Of a stretch of DNA of 52,869 nt, positions 52,687-52,869 are shown piece by piece. A program made the position numbers and the translations under genes. The notes under the pieces are model-generated. The model saw only the letters and a list, made by a program, of their open reading frames with translations. It was not told where the DNA came from and made no database searches. Origin of the DNA: Synechococcales cyanobacterium GL140_1_metabat_312 (GTDB lineage Bacteria > Cyanobacteriota > Cyanobacteriia > Leptolyngbyales > Leptolyngbyaceae); NCBI GenBank assembly GCA_025351345.1, contig JANXWB010000056.1, positions 1-52,869 on the forward strand. Reading direction: 5' to 3'. How positions within the stretch are numbered: the first letter of the stretch is position 1; the number at the start of each line of letters is the position of its first letter.

Positions 52687-52869
52687 TTACGATCGTGCCC
52701 GTTTGCGCAACACTTCTGCTAGAGTATTCATGGTTTTTGGCAAAGGTGCGATCGCTTCGATCCATTCTTCTGTAACGGGATGCAATAGTCGTAGTCGCCA
52801 TGCGTGCAGAGCTTGCCCCGTTAGATTTACATTCACCAATTTACGACCAGCACCATAAAGCGGATCGCC
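52687..52869 (-). CDS. RluA-type RNA pseudouridine synthase, C-terminal end only
   Basis: The frame is open from the window edge to TAA at 52687-52689 (60 residues). It begins GDPLYGAGRKLVNVNLTGQA, continues LHAWRLRLLHPVTEEW and ends IAPLPKTMNTLAEVLRKRAR. GDPLYG followed by LHA..L...HP..........PLP is the standard end of RluA/RluD pseudouridine synthases, which modify rRNA or tRNA uridines. The catalytic Asp lies outside the window. Confidence 0.88.
   Translation of the reverse strand, partial: GDPLYGAGRKLVNVNLTGQALHAWRLRLLHPVTEEWIEAIAPLPKTMNTLAEVLRKRARS

Noticed and set aside
1-52869. CRISPR array or classical phage region
   Set aside because: No regularly spaced direct repeats, integrase, capsid or tail genes were seen.

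Overview
The window is a cyanobacterial chromosome segment. Supporting genes are chlD (chlorophyll synthesis), a CpcT/CpeT bilin lyase homologue, a ComFB-family protein and a CHASE2 hybrid kinase. Supporting DNA features are the abundant CGATCG / GCGATCGC (HIP1-like) words from about position 858 onward and two typical cyanobacterial palindromic repeat families. The genus cannot be told from the sequence. The first ~800 bases look foreign: they are AT-rich, lack CGATCG words, and encode the tail of an S41 peptidase and the N-terminus of a membrane glycosyltransferase, both of Bacteroidota style. The second of these runs in frame into a cyanobacterial GldG-family protein, which reads as a chimeric contig end.

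Layout. 1-2339: foreign edge joined to gldG-like. 2497-7010: TetR regulator, L,D-transpeptidase, ComFB, KefB-type antiporter. 7078-9888: a decayed phosphodiester-glycosidase gene, a J-domain protein, a Spy-like small secreted protein, a methyltransferase. 9951-15375: a two-gene phosphorelay (CHASE2 hybrid kinase with Hpt, then a five-module response regulator). 15560-22549: mechanosensitive-type channel, ABC-F ATPase, DUF4351 protein, chlD. 22550-25690: an accessory patch with a palindromic repeat, an intact IS982-family insertion with a 6-bp target duplication, small membrane proteins and gene remnants. 25689-33201: oligopeptide-type ABC permease, lipid kinase, recF, P-type cation ATPase, degenerate AAA protein. 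33285-37046: DUF4160/DUF2442 pair, LprI-like protein, phytase-like lipoprotein, CpcT. 37202-41325: tRNA-Cys, the alpha-E / ATP-grasp pair, M48 protease. 41608-44548: broken exbD and tonB beside an intact TonB-dependent receptor. 44675-47289: pRiA4b ORF-3-like protein, a small element with TA-flanked inverted repeats between two gene remnants (one a stomatin N-terminus), and a PD-(D/E)XK-like protein. 47306-50536: dnaX split by an intein. 50852-52869: lipoprotein, PfkB sugar kinase, 3' end of an RluA-type pseudouridine synthase.

The most unusual object is in dnaX. The intein (48857-50149, 431 codons) sits in the Walker B box and has all its splicing residues in the dnaX frame. Its LAGLIDADG homing endonuclease is instead a complete 323-codon ORF (48948-49919), with its own start and stop, in the -1/+2 frame. 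The dnaX frame stays open through all of it. About 970 nt therefore appear to be open in two frames on the same strand, with splicing domains in one and a homing endonuclease nested in the other.

Other themes are gene decay (tonB/exbD, glycosidase, stomatin, small membrane paralogue), degenerate signalling domains (an Hpt without its histidine, an ENGEF in place of GGDEF, a AAA protein with an altered Walker A), and several short inverted-repeat elements.
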